DNA from: Plotosus lineatus
Taxonomy: Eukaryota > Chordata > Actinopteri > Siluriformes > Plotosidae
Assembly (NCBI GenBank): GCA_024760905.1
Contig: CM045729.1
Location: forward strand, 80,188,550-80,252,549
Length of the DNA: 64,000 nt
Direction: 5' to 3'
In this document: positions 12,601 to 25,705 of the stretch, piece after piece
Numbering within the stretch: the stretch's first letter is position 1
How the letters are laid out: each line of letters begins with the position of its first letter
The notes under the pieces: model-generated
The model's database searches: none
Told to the model about the DNA's origin: nothing
What the model saw: only the letters and a program-made list of their open reading frames with translations
Program-made: the position numbers and the translations under genes

Positions 12601-13094
12601 TTTTGATATTATGAGTGATGCACTGACAACAAAGAAAATTGAAGATCAACAGTTTCTCGCCATGCAACACAGTGATGTTTCATCTTGCACCATCAGTGGA
12701 GCTAATATTTTACGAGAGGCAAGAGAGAAAATTAAAGAGAACAGCAACAGCACATTTATTCAGCAAAACTTAAATTATCAATGGCAGCTGTGCAACAGTG
12801 CCTTGAATGTGACTTTAACATTACCAGCAGTTCATCAGCAACTGATTCTTCGGATGAAGACTTCCAGACTTTCAATTCAAGTCGAACATTTCAACCAAAG
12901 CAACAAAGCATGTTTTTTGTGCACAAATGGCAGGATCAGCAGACAAAGCTTCTTGGCAAAGGAACCCTGTGAATGGCATTCTGAAGGTGCTACCAGGAAG
13001 ATTACAAAGCAGCATCATCATTGAAGGTTGGAAATGCCAGTGCAAAGCAAGCCATTGCACTAATGGAGCAGTGCACTGCCTCACTGGCAAAGAA

Positions 13095-13340
13095 TGAGAA
13101 ACAAAAGCAGGAACACCCATTCATATTCACATGCATATCTAGGGGCAATCTGGAACAGCCAATTAGCTTAATATGCATGTCTTTGAACTGTGAAAAGAAA
13201 ATTGGAGTACCAGGTGGAAACCCAGGCAAGCACGGGAGAATATGCAGACACCACACAGAAATGCCCTCACCGAGCCAAAGACCTTCTTGCTGTGAAGTGG
13301 ACGTGCTAACCACAATGCCTCGGTGCCTCCACTTATTTAC
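13095..13340 (-). repeat. SINE (family 2), minus strand
   Basis: On the minus strand it contains CAAGAAGGTCTTTGGCT and the first-exon-like GCATATTCTCCCGTGC block of family 2, which matches 582-862 and 49925-50145 in order of motifs. Confidence 0.65.
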
Positions 13341-13621
13341 ATCCAAAGGCGATTTATTAAAACCAATCCACATAAAAGCATATTGAAATTTTATGTGAGT
13401 TTGGAAAAAATAAAAAAAACAAACCAAAAAAAAAAATCCCAAAAAAACACTGAACCCTGAAAAAGCCCACACGGACACATGGGAAAAATGTCAAACAGAT
13501 TGCAGAGAGTGATTTGAGTTCAGGATCAAACTGGGTATCTCGGAGCTATAAACATTCAACCATGTGTATAAAGTGTGTTGAGATATTCAGAGCAAAACAA
13601 ATACTAAAGCGATATGAAATG

Positions 13622-13865
13622 GGCAGCCCTTTGGCACAATGGCATAGTAGGTAGCATGTCCGCCTCACAACAAGAAGGCTCTGGGTTCAAATCCTGGGCT
13701 CCGGAATGCCCCCACTGTGCATGTTTAATTGGTTGTTTCAAACCACCCTGGGTATGAGAGTGAATATGAATGGTTGTGTATGTGATGCACTGTAATGGCC
13801 TGGTGAGCTGTTTAGGGTGTACTCTGCCCTGGTACAGATCCAGCTAACATGGTGATCTTTGTGAC
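13622..13865 (+). repeat. SINE (family 2), plus strand
   Basis: The head GGCACAATGGCATAGTAGGT is followed by a CAACAAGAAGGCTCTGGG block and a GGGTTCAAATCC B-box-like motif. The 3' body contains GGCCTGGTGAGCTG. Confidence 0.65.
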
Positions 13866-14014
13866 GCTATTTTGGAACAAGCAGCTTAAAAACGCATTGT
13901 ATGAAATGTGGACTTTCAGAAATGTCTGTGTTTTGTACTGTTTGTTGGACAAACCATTCTGCTTTATTTGTTTTCCAATCATTGCTCATATCTGTGCTTT
14001 ATATATATTCTTTA

Positions 14015-14878
14015 AGATAAGATAAGATAAGATACAGATACAGCTTTATTAATCTCACAATGGAGAAATTCACTGTTACAGGCTCTTGAGGTACCATCAG
14101 TAGGGGGTGCAAAAATAGATACAAATACAAATATACACACATACATATATATATATTATATAAGTAAATAAATAAATAGATACATAAATAGTATAAATTA
14201 ATAAACAATAAAAGAAAAGAAGGGAACGGCTTTGTAGACTGGCCTATATTCAAGTGTAAATGTATCTGAGGGCAGAGTAGATGGGTTGGTATGGTTCATA
14301 GTCAGTGGGGTAGATGTGGTTGATTAAAGTGCACGGGGTTTTTATTACACATAACCGGTATTTTCACAGACAGTTGTAAAGTGGCGTTGTGCAGTCTGAC
14401 AGCGGTGGGAATGAACGACCTGCGGTAGCGCTCCTTCCTGCACTGAGGATGTCTCAGTCGTCCACTGAAGGAGCTACTCAGCTTCTCTACAGTCTGGTGC
14501 AGTTGGGTGAGAGCTGTTGACCATGATGGATGTGAGCTTTGCTACTCACCTCCTCCACAGAGTCCAGTGGGCAGCCGAGGACAGAGCTGGCCCTCCTGAC
14601 CAGCTTGTTCAGTCTCTTTCTGTCCCACTCTGTGCTGCCCGGGGCCCAGCAGATGGCAGCGTAGAGGATTGCAGAGGCTACCACAGAGTTATAAATTGTC
14701 CTGAGCAGAGGTCTGCATACTCCGAAGGACCTGAGTCTCCTCAGAAGGTGGAAGCGACTCTGGCCCTTCTTGTACAGGGCGTTGGTGTTGTGGGACCAGT
14801 CCAGTTTATTGTTAAGGTGAACACCCAGGTATTTGAAACTGTTCACTATCTCAATGTCCTGTCCCTGGACGTTCACTA

Positions 14879-14930
<52 letters not shown>

Positions 14931-15868
14931 GAGTGCTTCTTCTGAAGTCGACCACCATCTCCTTCGTCTTCCTAGTGTTCAAGCACAGGTGGTTGCGCTC
15001 ACACCAGTCCACGAAGTCAACGATGACCGACCGGTACTCCAGCTCGTTCCCCTCTGACACACGGCCCACGATGGCGGAGTCGTCCGAGAACTTCTGGAGG
15101 TGGCAGCTGTCTGTGCTATAGCTGAAGTCCGAGGTATAGATGTTGAAAAGGAAGGGTGAGAGGACGGTGCCCTGTGGTGCCCCCGTGCTGCAGACTGCCA
15201 CCTTTGACTTACAGCCGCGCAGCCGCACGTACTGTGGACGGTTAGTAAGGTAGTCGATAATCCAGGCAGCAAGATGCCCGTCCACTCCCACGTCCTCCAG
15301 CTTCCCCCGCAGAAGCGCTGGCCTGATGGTGTTGAAGGCGCTGGAGAAGTCAAAGAACATGACCCTCACAGCGCTGCCAGCAATCTCCAGGTGGGTGAGC
15401 GCCCGCTGCAGAAGGTAGATGACGGCATCTTCTACCCCGATGTTGGGCCTGTAGGCAAACTGCAGCGGATCTAGGGTGGGGCTCACCATAGAGCGGAGGT
15501 GTACGAGGAGGAGCCTTTCCATGGTCTTCATAAGGTGGGAGGTCGGGGCGAAAGGTCTGTAGTGGGCTGGTTCCTTCGCTTGAGCTGTTTTGGGAACCGG
15601 AACCACACAGGAGGTCTTCCACAGGATGGGAACCTTCTCCAGGCTGAGGCTCAGGTTGTACAGGTAGCATAGTACCACACAGAGCTGGTCTGCGCAGGTC
15701 CTCACTAGCCTGGGACTGATGCCATCTGGTCCTTCAGATTTCCTCTGATTTATTCGCCTCAGCTGTCTCCTCACCTGGTCTGATGTGAGGGAGAGGGGGT
15801 GCTGGGGTGGGCTGCAGAGGGAGGGGGATGTGTCTGTATTTATCTTTCCGCTGTTAGGAATGGTATTC
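14015..15868 (-). mobile_element. Rex1/Babar-like (CR1/L2-group) LINE, 5'-truncated, frameshifted
   Basis: RT motifs on the minus strand from 15870 down: SEGPDGISPRLVR, VPVPKTAQAKEPAHYRP, DPLQFAYRPN, VMFFDFSSAFNTI, GAPQGTVLSPFLFNIYTSD, FSDDSAIVG (normally YADD or FADD) and KTKEMVVDFRR. The C-terminal part continues at 14876-14487 in another frame with SFKYLGVHLNN and ILYAAICW. The frame change coincides with a (TG)n tract at 14883-14929 inside the coding region, translated as HTHTHT. The 3' UTR carries the TTTATTAATCTCACAATGG motif and ends in (GATAA)n at 14015-14034, the 3' signature of this LINE group. The APE region is absent. No flanking duplication was found. The name Rex1/Babar is from recall. 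Confidence 0.8.
14883..14929. repeat. (TG)n microsatellite inside LINE coding region
   Basis: About 23 TG units sit between the RT palm and thumb coding parts of the Rex1-like element and shift its frame. Confidence 0.95.
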
Positions 15869-15869
15869 A

Positions 15870-17925
15870 TAAAACTTTCACATGTTTTTGTGCTTTCCTG
15901 AGGTTTAAAGTGTCTGAAAGCTTTTCCTCAGTTTGCATTCACTTATAATCATATTACTCAAAGCAGGCTGTTTCAGAGGCTTTCGTGCTTTTAAATTACT
16001 TAAAGTCAACATTTTACCCCATTAGATATCTTAATAAGGCACATCCAAATAAATTCCCAAAGGAATGTGATTGGCGATGCTTGCTAATTAAATATTAACT
16101 CTCAGAGGTTTGGTAATCTTTAGAAAGTGTTTTGAAAATAAGATTTAACAGAAAAGAAACATTTAATAACTGTATATGAGGACAATTGGGGACAAGGTGG
16201 TGCATTGGACGTCTCACTACACAGAAAGAAAGTTCTGGGTAAATGCCTCATGGTTGGGAGGGGCACATATTTTCCCTGAGCTTGCATGAGTTTCATCCAG
16301 GTGCTCTGCTTCCATCCAACATTCCAAAGATATTCACGTGAGGCTAAAGGTGTGAGTGTTAGTGTGAATGTAAAAAGGTTAGTCTCAGACATCTAGGTGT
16401 AAAAATATTCACTCATTTGCCAAACTTCTGAATGCTTTTCGGTTTGGTGGGATGGTTTCTCAGGCCACACCAGGTGGACAGCTTGCCAGAGCATCGTCGT
16501 ACAAGATACACAGAACCAAATCATAGGCTGTATACCCGTCAGTGTGTTTCGGTCCTGTGATGACCTCGTGAGCTGTCCAGGGTGTCCTCTCCCCTCGCCC
16601 AGGGTCGGCTGAGATGGGCACAAGCCTTCCCTCGGCCATAATTACAATTAAGCAGTTCAGAAAATGAATGAATGATCTTCTTGCTGTGTGCCAGATATGC
16701 TAACCACATGCCACCTGAAAACTGTGGAAGCAGTTTTGGGAACACGAGGGCTTAATTTATGGAAAGTTTACAAAATCAATACAGCGGCATAATAATTAGA
16801 CTCTCTGCATGTGAACAAAGTGGAGATGCTACAGCGTGGCACAGAGAGGGGGAAAATGAGAGAAATTAAATTAGTGAGCTTGATTTGGCTGTGGGAGAAT
16901 TCCCTTGATTCGGAACAAAGCCTGGACAGAGCTGACAGCACTGAACCTCCAGATTTACGGAGGAAGACCTTGGAATGCAAATTAGAAACATTAAAGAAAA
17001 ACATTAACACTCACTTCCTTTCACTTTTCAGAGTTTAGAAGTTTTACTTTAGACAGAACTCTGATAGTTATTTGAGTACTCTTCAATATGAAATATTTGA
17101 ACCGAATAAGGATGAAAATAATTTTGTAGGCATGTTGCCAGGAAACTCTCTTTCAACCATTACATTTGCTTTTCAAACTGCAGTTATCCAGATAAGTCTT
17201 AATCACTAACATTTAGTTTTGCATAATCTTGATTATTCGTTTAATAATAAGACACCAGTCAGAAAGCGCTGGCTTGCAGTGCACAGATGAATTGCGGTCT
17301 GTGATTCATCCTTCGCTTTCCCGTATCATCATTGACACAAAAAAGAGAGAGAAACTTCACAGTGAGCTGAAAGGCTTCATCTTGACCCAACCATGAGGAG
17401 AATGTTAATTAGGCTGACTGTTGTGAATAGGTATCTAAAGGTGAACACACAGATGTGGTGCCTCGAGGGTGTCACAGAGGAACTTGTGATGCAGCCGTGC
17501 AAATAACCTCCTGGGGACTCTTTAATATCACAAGAAGGAATCATGCAGTATGGAGCCTGAAAGTTATTTCAAGGAGGAGAGAAAGTGATGAATTAAAGGT
17601 CATATACCATGATGTTTGCTTGTGCATCTTGAAATTTCTTTGATGTATAAATTTGAATATTGACAATGGTCACCTTGGAAAAATATAGGGAAAAAAACAT
17701 AAAAGGACAAAGGTAATGCTGGCTCAAATCCAAACCCAAGTTTGAGGTCATTATTAACTCCATGATAGAGATCTTATTTTTATTTTGCTTCTGATAGGGG
17801 ATTCGCCAGAAACCAACATTTCTGAAGAAAAAAAAATCTCTCCAAAAGTGTCCCCACTTTTTCCTTATCGTATATGCCATATATTATTACAGATGAGATA
17901 TTTTATGTTTGATAAGCTGTAGACT
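15870..17925. other. Mostly unique, gene-free region with degenerate SINE pieces
   Basis: A degenerate family-2 SINE lies at about 16185-16400 (GACAAGGTGGTGCATTGGAC head) and a SINE 3' body with an AATGAATGA tail at 16535-16675. No other feature is supportable. A few short open frames have no recognisable motif. Confidence 0.5.
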
Positions 17926-17926
17926 A

Positions 17927-18110
17927 AGTGGTGGGCCATCAGGGCCAGCAAAGCTTTCTCTGCTGGCCTCAACACCATCAGAAGCACCAACTTATATTTG
18001 CAAATTAACCAAGTAGACAGTTATATATCAAGATCCTACTTTAACAGAGGAGAAGAAATGCAAGATAGAATTTAAGCACACTCAAAAAAAAAAAAAAAAA
18101 CCTGATGCGG
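17927..18110. repeat. Fragment of an unclassified interspersed repeat
   Basis: The segment begins GTGGTGGGCCATCAGGGCC. The same sequence in reverse complement occurs at about 42450-42495. The downstream part (AACCAAGTAGACAGTT...AAGATCCTAC) recurs at about 25797-25880 and 32059-32140. It is probably one end of a short nonautonomous element of unknown superfamily. Confidence 0.5.
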
Positions 18111-18330
18111 GGATACCTTCATTATATACTTGCTGGGTCCCGCCCCCATTCATGCCTTAATGAAGCCTGAAACTACGGCTGATTAAGCACGACAGAATCC
18201 CATACTTGAAAATGCAGGGATCCCTCACTTTCCGTGGTTAAGGGGGACCGAGACACCTGCAACCGCCAATTTCCACGAAATAGGATTGACCACCCTGACT
18301 GACGTTTCCATACATGTTTGTGTATATCTT

Positions 18331-21300
18331 TTTCTTTTCCTTTCGACTGTTCCCTTCAGGGGTCACCAAAACAAATCATCTGCCTCCATCTCACTCTTTC
18401 CTCTGCATCTTCTTCTCTTATGCCAATGACCTTCCTGTCCTCCTTCACCACATCCATAAAGCTCTTTTTTGGTCTTCCCCTCAGCCTTCTGCCTGGGAGT
18501 GCCAACCTCAACATCCTACTACCAATATATTCACTATCTCTTCTTTGTAAATGACCAAACCATCTCAATTTAGCCTCTCTGACTTTGTCTCCAATACCTC
18601 TAACATGTGCTGTCCCTCTGATGAGTACATTCCTGATCCTATCCATCGTCATTACTCCATAAGAGAACCTCGACATTTTCTTCTCTGCTACCTCTAACAT
18701 TTCCTCCTGTCCTTTCCTCAGTACCACTGTTTTGAAACCATACAACATTGCTGGTCTCATCACCGTCTTGTACACTTTTCCTTTCATTCTTGCCGATACC
18801 CTCTATAACACATCACACCGAATCAACCATTCCAACCTTCCTGCCATGCTTCTTCACCTCTTTTCCATACTCTCCATTGCTCTGGATTGTTGAGCCGAGG
18901 TACTTACAATCCTCCATCTTCTTTATCTCTGATCCATTTAACCTCACCGTTCCTCCAGGGTCTTTCTCATTCACACACATGTACTCTGTCTTACTGAGGC
19001 TAACCTTCATTCCTCTCCTTTTCAAAGCATAGCTCTACCTCTCTAGATTTTCCTGCACTTGTTCTCTGCTGTCACTACAGATCACAATGTCATCTGCAAG
19101 CATTATAGTCAATGGGGAATCTTGTCTAACCTCATCTGTCAGCCTGTCCATCACCATAGCAAACAAGAAGAGGCTCAGAGCTCATCCTGGATACAGTTCC
19201 ACCTCCACCTTGAATTCTTCTGTCACTCTGACAGCACACCTCACCACTGTCTTACATCTTTCATACATGTCCTGCACCACTCTAACATACTTCTCTGCCA
19301 CTCCAGACTTCCTCATGCAATACCACAGTTCTTCTCTCGGCATCCTGTCATATGCTTTCTCCAGATCCACGAAGGCACAATTCAGCTCCTTCTGACCTTC
19401 TCTGACTTCTCTATTAACATCCTCAAGGCAAACACTGCATCTGTGGTGCTCTTTCTTGGCAAACCAAACTATTGCTCACAAAAGCCCTTAGTCTAGCTTC
19501 CACTATTCTTTCTCATAACTTAATCATATGGCTCATCAACTTGATCTCTCTGTAGCTGCCACAACTCTGCATGTCTCATTTGTTCTTAAAAATGGGCACC
19601 AGCTCACTTCTCCTCCATTCCTCCGGCATCCTCTCACTCTCTAAGATCTTGTGGAATTTTCTTGTGAGAAAATCTACTGCTACCTTTCAGAGACACTTTT
19701 TTGTATTGTAGTAGATTTATATAGTGCTTTATCCACACTGAATATTATGCTCAAAGCATTCTTTGGTGTTTTTTGTGCTTCGGACACCTGTCGCCACTGT
19801 GCGCAGCAGTTATTGCTTTGTTCTATCCTTTGATGCTGAGCGCCAAGCAGGAAGCAACAACTACCAAATTTTAATATCTTATGGTATGACGCAGTTGGAT
19901 TAAAACTCTGACCTTCCAGAGGATAAAGCGGATGCTCTACCAACTGAGCGAAATCCCCGGTAAATACCTCCACAGGTATGTCATCAGAACCAACTGCCTT
20001 TCCACTCTTCATCCTCTTCAATGCCCTCCTCATTTCACCATTAATGATATTTGCTACTTCCTGGTCCTCAACAGTCACCTCTTCTACTATTTTCTCTCTT
20101 ATTCATTCATCAGCTCTTCAAAACACCCTTTCCATCTTCCCAGAACACATCTGTCATCAGTCAATACATTTTCCTCTCCATCCTTTATCACTCTAACTTG
20201 CTGCATGTCCTTTCCATCTCTATTGATCTTCTGTGCAAACCTGTATAAATCATTTTATCCCTCCTTACTGTTCAACCTAGCATACAAGTCATCATATGCC
20301 CTCTGTTTGACCTTTGACACCACTACTTTCGCATTACTCAGTTTATCCCTGTACTACTGTTTAATCTGTTCGGTCCTCTCAATGTCCCACTTCTTCTTAA
20401 CTAACCTCTTCCTTTGTACACACTCCTGCACTTCCTGATTTCACCACCAAGTCTCCTTATCTACTTTTCTTCCAGAGGACACACCAAGAACTCTCCTACC
20501 TGTCTCCTTAATCACATTTCTGTGGTTGTCCAGTCATCTGGAAGCACTTCCTGACCACCCAAAGTCTGTTTACACTCCTCCTTGAAGACAACACAACACT
20601 CTTCCGTTTTCAGCTTCCACCACTTTGTCTTCTGCTGTCTTTGCCCTCTTTACCTTTCTCACCATCAGCATCATCCTGCACACCAGGGTGTTGTTTGGTA
20701 ACACTCTCACCCACTACTACTTTGCAGTCACTGACTTCCTTCAAATTACATCATCGACACAAGATGTAGTCTACTTCTGTGCTCCTACCTCTGCTTTTAT
20801 AAGTCACCCTAATGTCCTGTCTCTTCTGGAACAATGTATTCACCACAGTCATTTCCATCCTTTTTGCAAAATCTATCAGCATCTGTCCTTCTCTGTTCCT
20901 GTCCTGGATACCAAACCTGCCCATCACTTCCTTGTCCCCTCTGTTGCCTGCATAAACATATCCATTGAAGTCTGCATGAATGACCACTTTTTCACCTCTG
21001 GGGTACTCTTCATCACTCCATCTAACTCACTCCAGCATCTCTCATTATCTTTCAGATCACACTCTGCCTCTGGGGCATAAGCACTAACAACATTGAACAT
21101 CACACCTTCAATTTTTAACTTGATACTCATTACTCTGTCTGACACTCTTTTCACTTCTAGAACATTCCTGACAAACTCCTCCTAAAAGATGATTCCTACT
21201 CAATTTCTCTTCCCATTCACACCATGATAAAACAGCTTCAACCTTGATCCTAAACTTCTCGCCTTGCTACCTTTCCACCTGTTCTCCTGAACACACAGTA

Positions 21301-21558
21301 TGCACACCTTCCTCTGCATCACAGCCAGCTCTTGACTTTTTCTTCTTATAGTTCCAACATTCAAAGTCCCTACTTCAGTCCTAGACTCATGCTTTTCCTC
21401 TTCTCTCTTTGCTTATGGACACGCCTCCCACTTCTCTTTCGTCGGCCTCTCCTTTGACCTGCCCTTCTTCGACCAACAGTAGTCCAATTTCCATCAGCAC
21501 CTTGTTGGTTAACAGCACTGATGGCGGTCGTTGTTAACCCGGGCCTCGACCGATCCAG
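18331..21558 (-). mobile_element. RTE-clade LINE, copy Z, near full length, degenerate, with nested SINE
   Basis: The 3' end is at about 18331. The C-terminal RT region is at 18787-18356, the middle RT at 19370-19182, the EEP endonuclease at 21154-20751, and the 5' region runs up to the GGATCGGTCGAGGCCCGGG-type leader near 21540. Many stops and small indels break all frames. A tRNA-derived SINE is inserted at about 19698-19962. The 5' end abuts the 5' end of copy X (plus strand) head to head at 21558-21574. Confidence 0.88.
19698..19962 (-). repeat. tRNA-derived SINE nested in RTE copy Z
   Basis: Reading the minus strand from 19962 there is a tRNA-like A box (CGCTCAGTTGGTAGAGCATC) followed by a B-box-like GGTCAGAGTTTTAATCC, then an unrelated body ending in a short A/T-rich tail. 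It interrupts the RTE sequence between AGACACTT and ATACCTCCA, which are contiguous in copy B (10461-10480). This SINE is distinct from families 1 and 2. Confidence 0.8.
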
Positions 21559-21573
21559 TATGAAATTAGTATT

Positions 21574-23250
21574 GGCTGAGAAATAGAGATGGGAAGGACG
21601 TGCAGCAAGTTAGAGTGATTAGGGACAGGGTTGGAAATGTATTGACTGATGACAGAAGTGTGCTGGGAAGATGGAAAGATTACTTTGAAGAGCTGATGAA
21701 TGAGGTAAATGTGAGAGCAAAAAAGAGTAGAAGAGGTGACTGTTGAGGACCAGGAAGTAGCAAAGATTAGTAAGGGTGAAGTGAGGAGGGTATTGAAGAG
21801 GATGAAAAGTGGAAAGGCGGTTGATCCTGATGACATACCTATGGAGGTATGGAAGTGTCTTGGCGAGGTAGCAGTAGGTTTTCTGACAAGAATATTCAAC
21901 AAGATCTTAGAGAGTGAGCAGATGCCGGAGGAATGGAGGAGGAGTATGCTGGTGCCCATTTTTAAGAACAAGGGAGATGTGCAGAGTTGTGGCAACTACA
22001 AAGGGATAAAGTTGATGAGCCATACAATGAAGTTATGGGAAAGCATAGTGGAAGCTAGACTAAGGGCAGAGGTCAGCATTTGTGAACAACAGTTTGGTTT
22101 CATTCCAAGAAAGAGCACTTCAGATGCAGTGTTTGCTTTGAGGATGTGAATGGAGAAGTACAGACAAGGCAAGAGGGGACTGCATTGTGCCTTTGTGGAT
22201 CTGAAGAAAGCATATGACAGGGTGCCGAAAGAGGAACTGTGGTATTGCATGAGGAAGTCTGGAGTGGCAGAGAAGTATGTTAGAGTGGTGCAGGACATGC
22301 ATGAGAGATGTAAGACAGTGGCGAGGTGTGCTGTCAGTGTGACAGAAGAGTTCAAGGTGGAGGTGGGACTGCATCAAGGGTCAGCTCTGAGCCCCTACTG
22401 GTTTGCTATAGTGATGGCCAGGATGACAGACAATGTTAGACAAGAATCTCCATTGACTATGATGTTTGCAGATGACATTGTGATCTGTAGTGAGAGCAGA
22501 GAACAAGTGCAGGAAAATCTAGAGAGGTGGAGGTATGCCCTGGGAAGGCGAGGAATGAAGGTTAGCCGCAGTAAAACAGACTGCATGTGTGTGAACGACA
22601 AGGACCCAACAGGAACGGTGAAGTTACCGGGGGCAGAGATAAGGAAAGTGGAGGATTTTAAGTACTTAGGCTCAACAGTCCAGAGCAGTGGAGGGTGTGG
22701 AAAAGAGGTGAAGAAGCGTGTGCAGGCAGGTTGGAATGGTTGGAGAAAACTGTCTGGTGTGATGTGTGATATGAGAGTGTCGGCACGAATGAAAGGAAAA
22801 GTGTTCAAGACGGTGTTGGGGCCAGCGCTGTGGTGTAGTTTAGAAACAGTGGTACTGAGGAAAAGACAGGAGGCAGAGTTGGAGGTTGCAGAGATGAAAA
22901 TGTTGAGGTTCTCTTTGGGAGTAACGAAGATGGATAGGATCAGGAATGAATACACCAGAGGGACAGCACATGTAAGAGGTTTTAGAGACAAAGTCAGAGA
23001 GGTTAGATTGAGATGGTTTGGACATGTACAGAGGAGGGCTAGTGAGTATATTAGTAGTAGCATGCTGAGGTTGGAACTACCAGGCAGAAGGCCTAGAGGA
23101 AGACCAAAGAGAAGATTTATGGATGTGTTAAAGGAGGACATGAAGGTAGTTGGAGTAAGAGTAGAAGATGCAGAGGGTAGAGTGAGATGGAGACAGATGA
23201 TTTGCTGTGGTGACCCTGAAGGGAAAAGCCGAAAGGAAAAGAAGAAGAAA
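21574..23250 (+). mobile_element. RTE-clade LINE, copy X, 5'-truncated
   Basis: The sequence starts abruptly at a [14 protein letters not shown] position and runs to the 3' signature at about 23220-23250. RT motifs include CAFVDLKKAYDRVPKEE, GLHQGSALSPYWF, FADDIVI and RWFGHVQRR. A TGA at 22146-22148 replaces the leucine codon (TTA) seen in other copies and splits the frame. The C-terminal frame runs open to 23289 because one C of the CGACCCC motif is lost. It forms the left edge of the tandem duplication and donates the 3' half of the chimeric copy at 26352-29507. Confidence 0.88.
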
Positions 23251-23331
23251 TACATAATAAACGCTTTAAATGCTTATAATAACAATTAAACATGTAAAAA
23301 CAATGCATGAGATTAAAACAAAATATAAATA

Positions 23332-25673
23332 CAGTGGGCCGCTGTTTTTCGCGGGCCTTCCTAAGTGCTCAAGAAAATCCATGAGTTCTGTACCCAGTAA
23401 GACCTTGTGTATCATATGGCATGCATTGACATATGCTTCTTCAACACATTCTATAGACAATCTTACAGATTAATACAGTAATAATTCAGTAAAATGTAGT
23501 GATGATTAAATAAAAACTTTTCAATTTTGTACTGTGATATTTATTGATAAAATTATAGATATATACAGAATGTAAACATGTGACATCGGGAACTTTTAGC
23601 CTGACCCAGAATGCAGGAGACAGTATGAGATGGAGTCATTTTACACAGAGTCAATTTATTATTCGAAGGGGAAGCACATAAGCAGAGTGCAAACCCAGTA
23701 ACTACAGTTCTGGGGACAAAGACAAACACAGGTTTTGAAACACTGGAAACTACAGCACAAGAACCAGGAGCCAGAGAGAACACATGGAAGCAGCAACATG
23801 ATGTGAGACAATCTTCTGGTGCAGAGGTGAGTGTGCGGCTTGTCTTGAGAGGGAGTAGATGAGAGGAGTGAATTCAGGTGTGCGCTGCTGCAATCACCCA
23901 GAGCAGGTCAGCCACACCCCTTATCCGGAGCGGGGAGAAAACAGAGTTTGAAAACAGAGCCGCCAGAATCAAAGTCCCCCCAAAACACAAACACAACGAA
24001 CATAAAATAACATGAAGTGTAATAAATTGGATAATCATGCTGCAGCACAGTACATGAAATCTCTCATACAAACATTCTAAAGATTGTCTTAGGTATTGTA
24101 CTGTAATAATAATTAAAGTACATTTTAATATGACAGCAATTTACTACAGTTCAGATAATTATTCGTCTTCAGGAACTTAAGAAGAAACTATTATTTCTTT
24201 AGGAGAAAGTCTTATTTCTTCAGAAGAGACATGTCGGATCCTGTCGGCTTTGGTCCGGCTGATATCGTCTCTGTATTCTGGGACAGCGAGTGCTGTGAGG
24301 TGTGGGGGCTCCACCTCTGACTTATTTTCGGTCGAGACCGGAGTGAAGCAGGGGTGAGTTCTGGCCCCACTCTCTTCAGTACCGTAATGGACTGGATCAT
24401 GGCGGTGGTATCAGGTGGATCGGCCTGTGGTGTGTCGTTCGGTGAGGTTCGGATTACTGATCCGGACTTTGCCGATGACGCAGTGATCTTCGCGGAAACG
24501 GTGGATGTCCTGACGGAGACTCTCTGTTCGTTGGGTGAGGAGGCAGAACCGCTTGGTTTGCGAGTCTTCTGGATCAAAACCAAGATCCAGGCTTTCGGCG
24601 ACCTCTTGGATGCTGCTGTTGACTCGATCGCTGTGGGTCCTGAAAGAGTAGAGATCGTGGAGTCTTTCACTTACCTTGGCAGCGTGGTCCATCGTTCCAC
24701 TGATTGCAGGGCCGAGATCAATCGCCGACTTGGTCTAACCTATGGGGCGATGGACTCACTGGACAGGACCGTGTGTCGGTCAAGGTATCTGAGCAGGCAG
24801 ACGAAAGTCCGAGTCTTTCACTCCCTTGTGCTCCCTTTCTTGCTCTACTCAAGTGAGACATGGACGCTCACGGTTGAGCTTGGACGACGACTGGACTCCA
24901 TTGTCACGACTTCCCTTCGCCGCATCTTCGGATACCACTGGTGGGACTTTGTTACCAACCAGAAGGTGCTCGGGGATGCGGGGATGGTACGAGTAACCTG
25001 CTTGATCCGCGATCGTCAGCTGCGCTACTATGGGCACTTGGCGTGTTTCCTGCTTTCGGACCCAGCACACCGGATCCTGTCCATTCGGGATCCTAGGGGC
25101 TGGAGCTGATCGCAGGGACGACCGCGTGTGACGTGGTTGTCGCAGCTGAGGGCTGCCCTGCCGGGGGGTATGGACCCTGCGCAGGCCTGCTCGATCGCCA
25201 GGAGACGGCCAGATGAGTGGAGGCGGCTGGTGGACGCAGCGAAGTGCCGTCCCGGTGCATGCCCTCATACTTGACCTGACCTGACCTGAGACATGCTACA
25301 TCATTACCTTTTTCGGCTGCTTATGCTCCTTACCAGAAGCCAGAGAAGATGCATGGCGTTTGGATGGCATCATACAGCATAACTGGTAATTAAAAATACA
25401 CTTAACAAAAATGCACATTAACAACTTGTGTGCGAATGAGAAAAAAAGAGGCATACACATTATTTCAACCAATCAGCAGGAGGGAGAAACAAACGCTCTC
25501 AGCCACTGGCTAAATTTGAAACACGTGCCAGTTACTTTCAGGTTTGTTGGCAATCCGTGAGTATGCGGCGACAAGAGTGCACCCCTGCAGAACGATTTTT
25601 TTTTTTTTTTTTTATAATTGGCCTTGTTTTGTGGCATTTTCCTTAACCTCTCCCCGACTTTTCCTTAATTTCC

Positions 25674-25705
<32 letters not shown>

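Noticed and set aside
12611..13024. 137-residue open frame (plus overlapping frame 12781-12972)
   Set aside because: No recognisable domain or motif, no splice or promoter context, and its 3' end runs toward a SINE at 13095. Low-complexity serine/glutamine content suggests chance.
18331..21558. Copy Z plus copy X as one insertion with a twin-priming 5' inversion
   Set aside because: Each has its own complete 3' end, which a single twin-primed insertion would not give.
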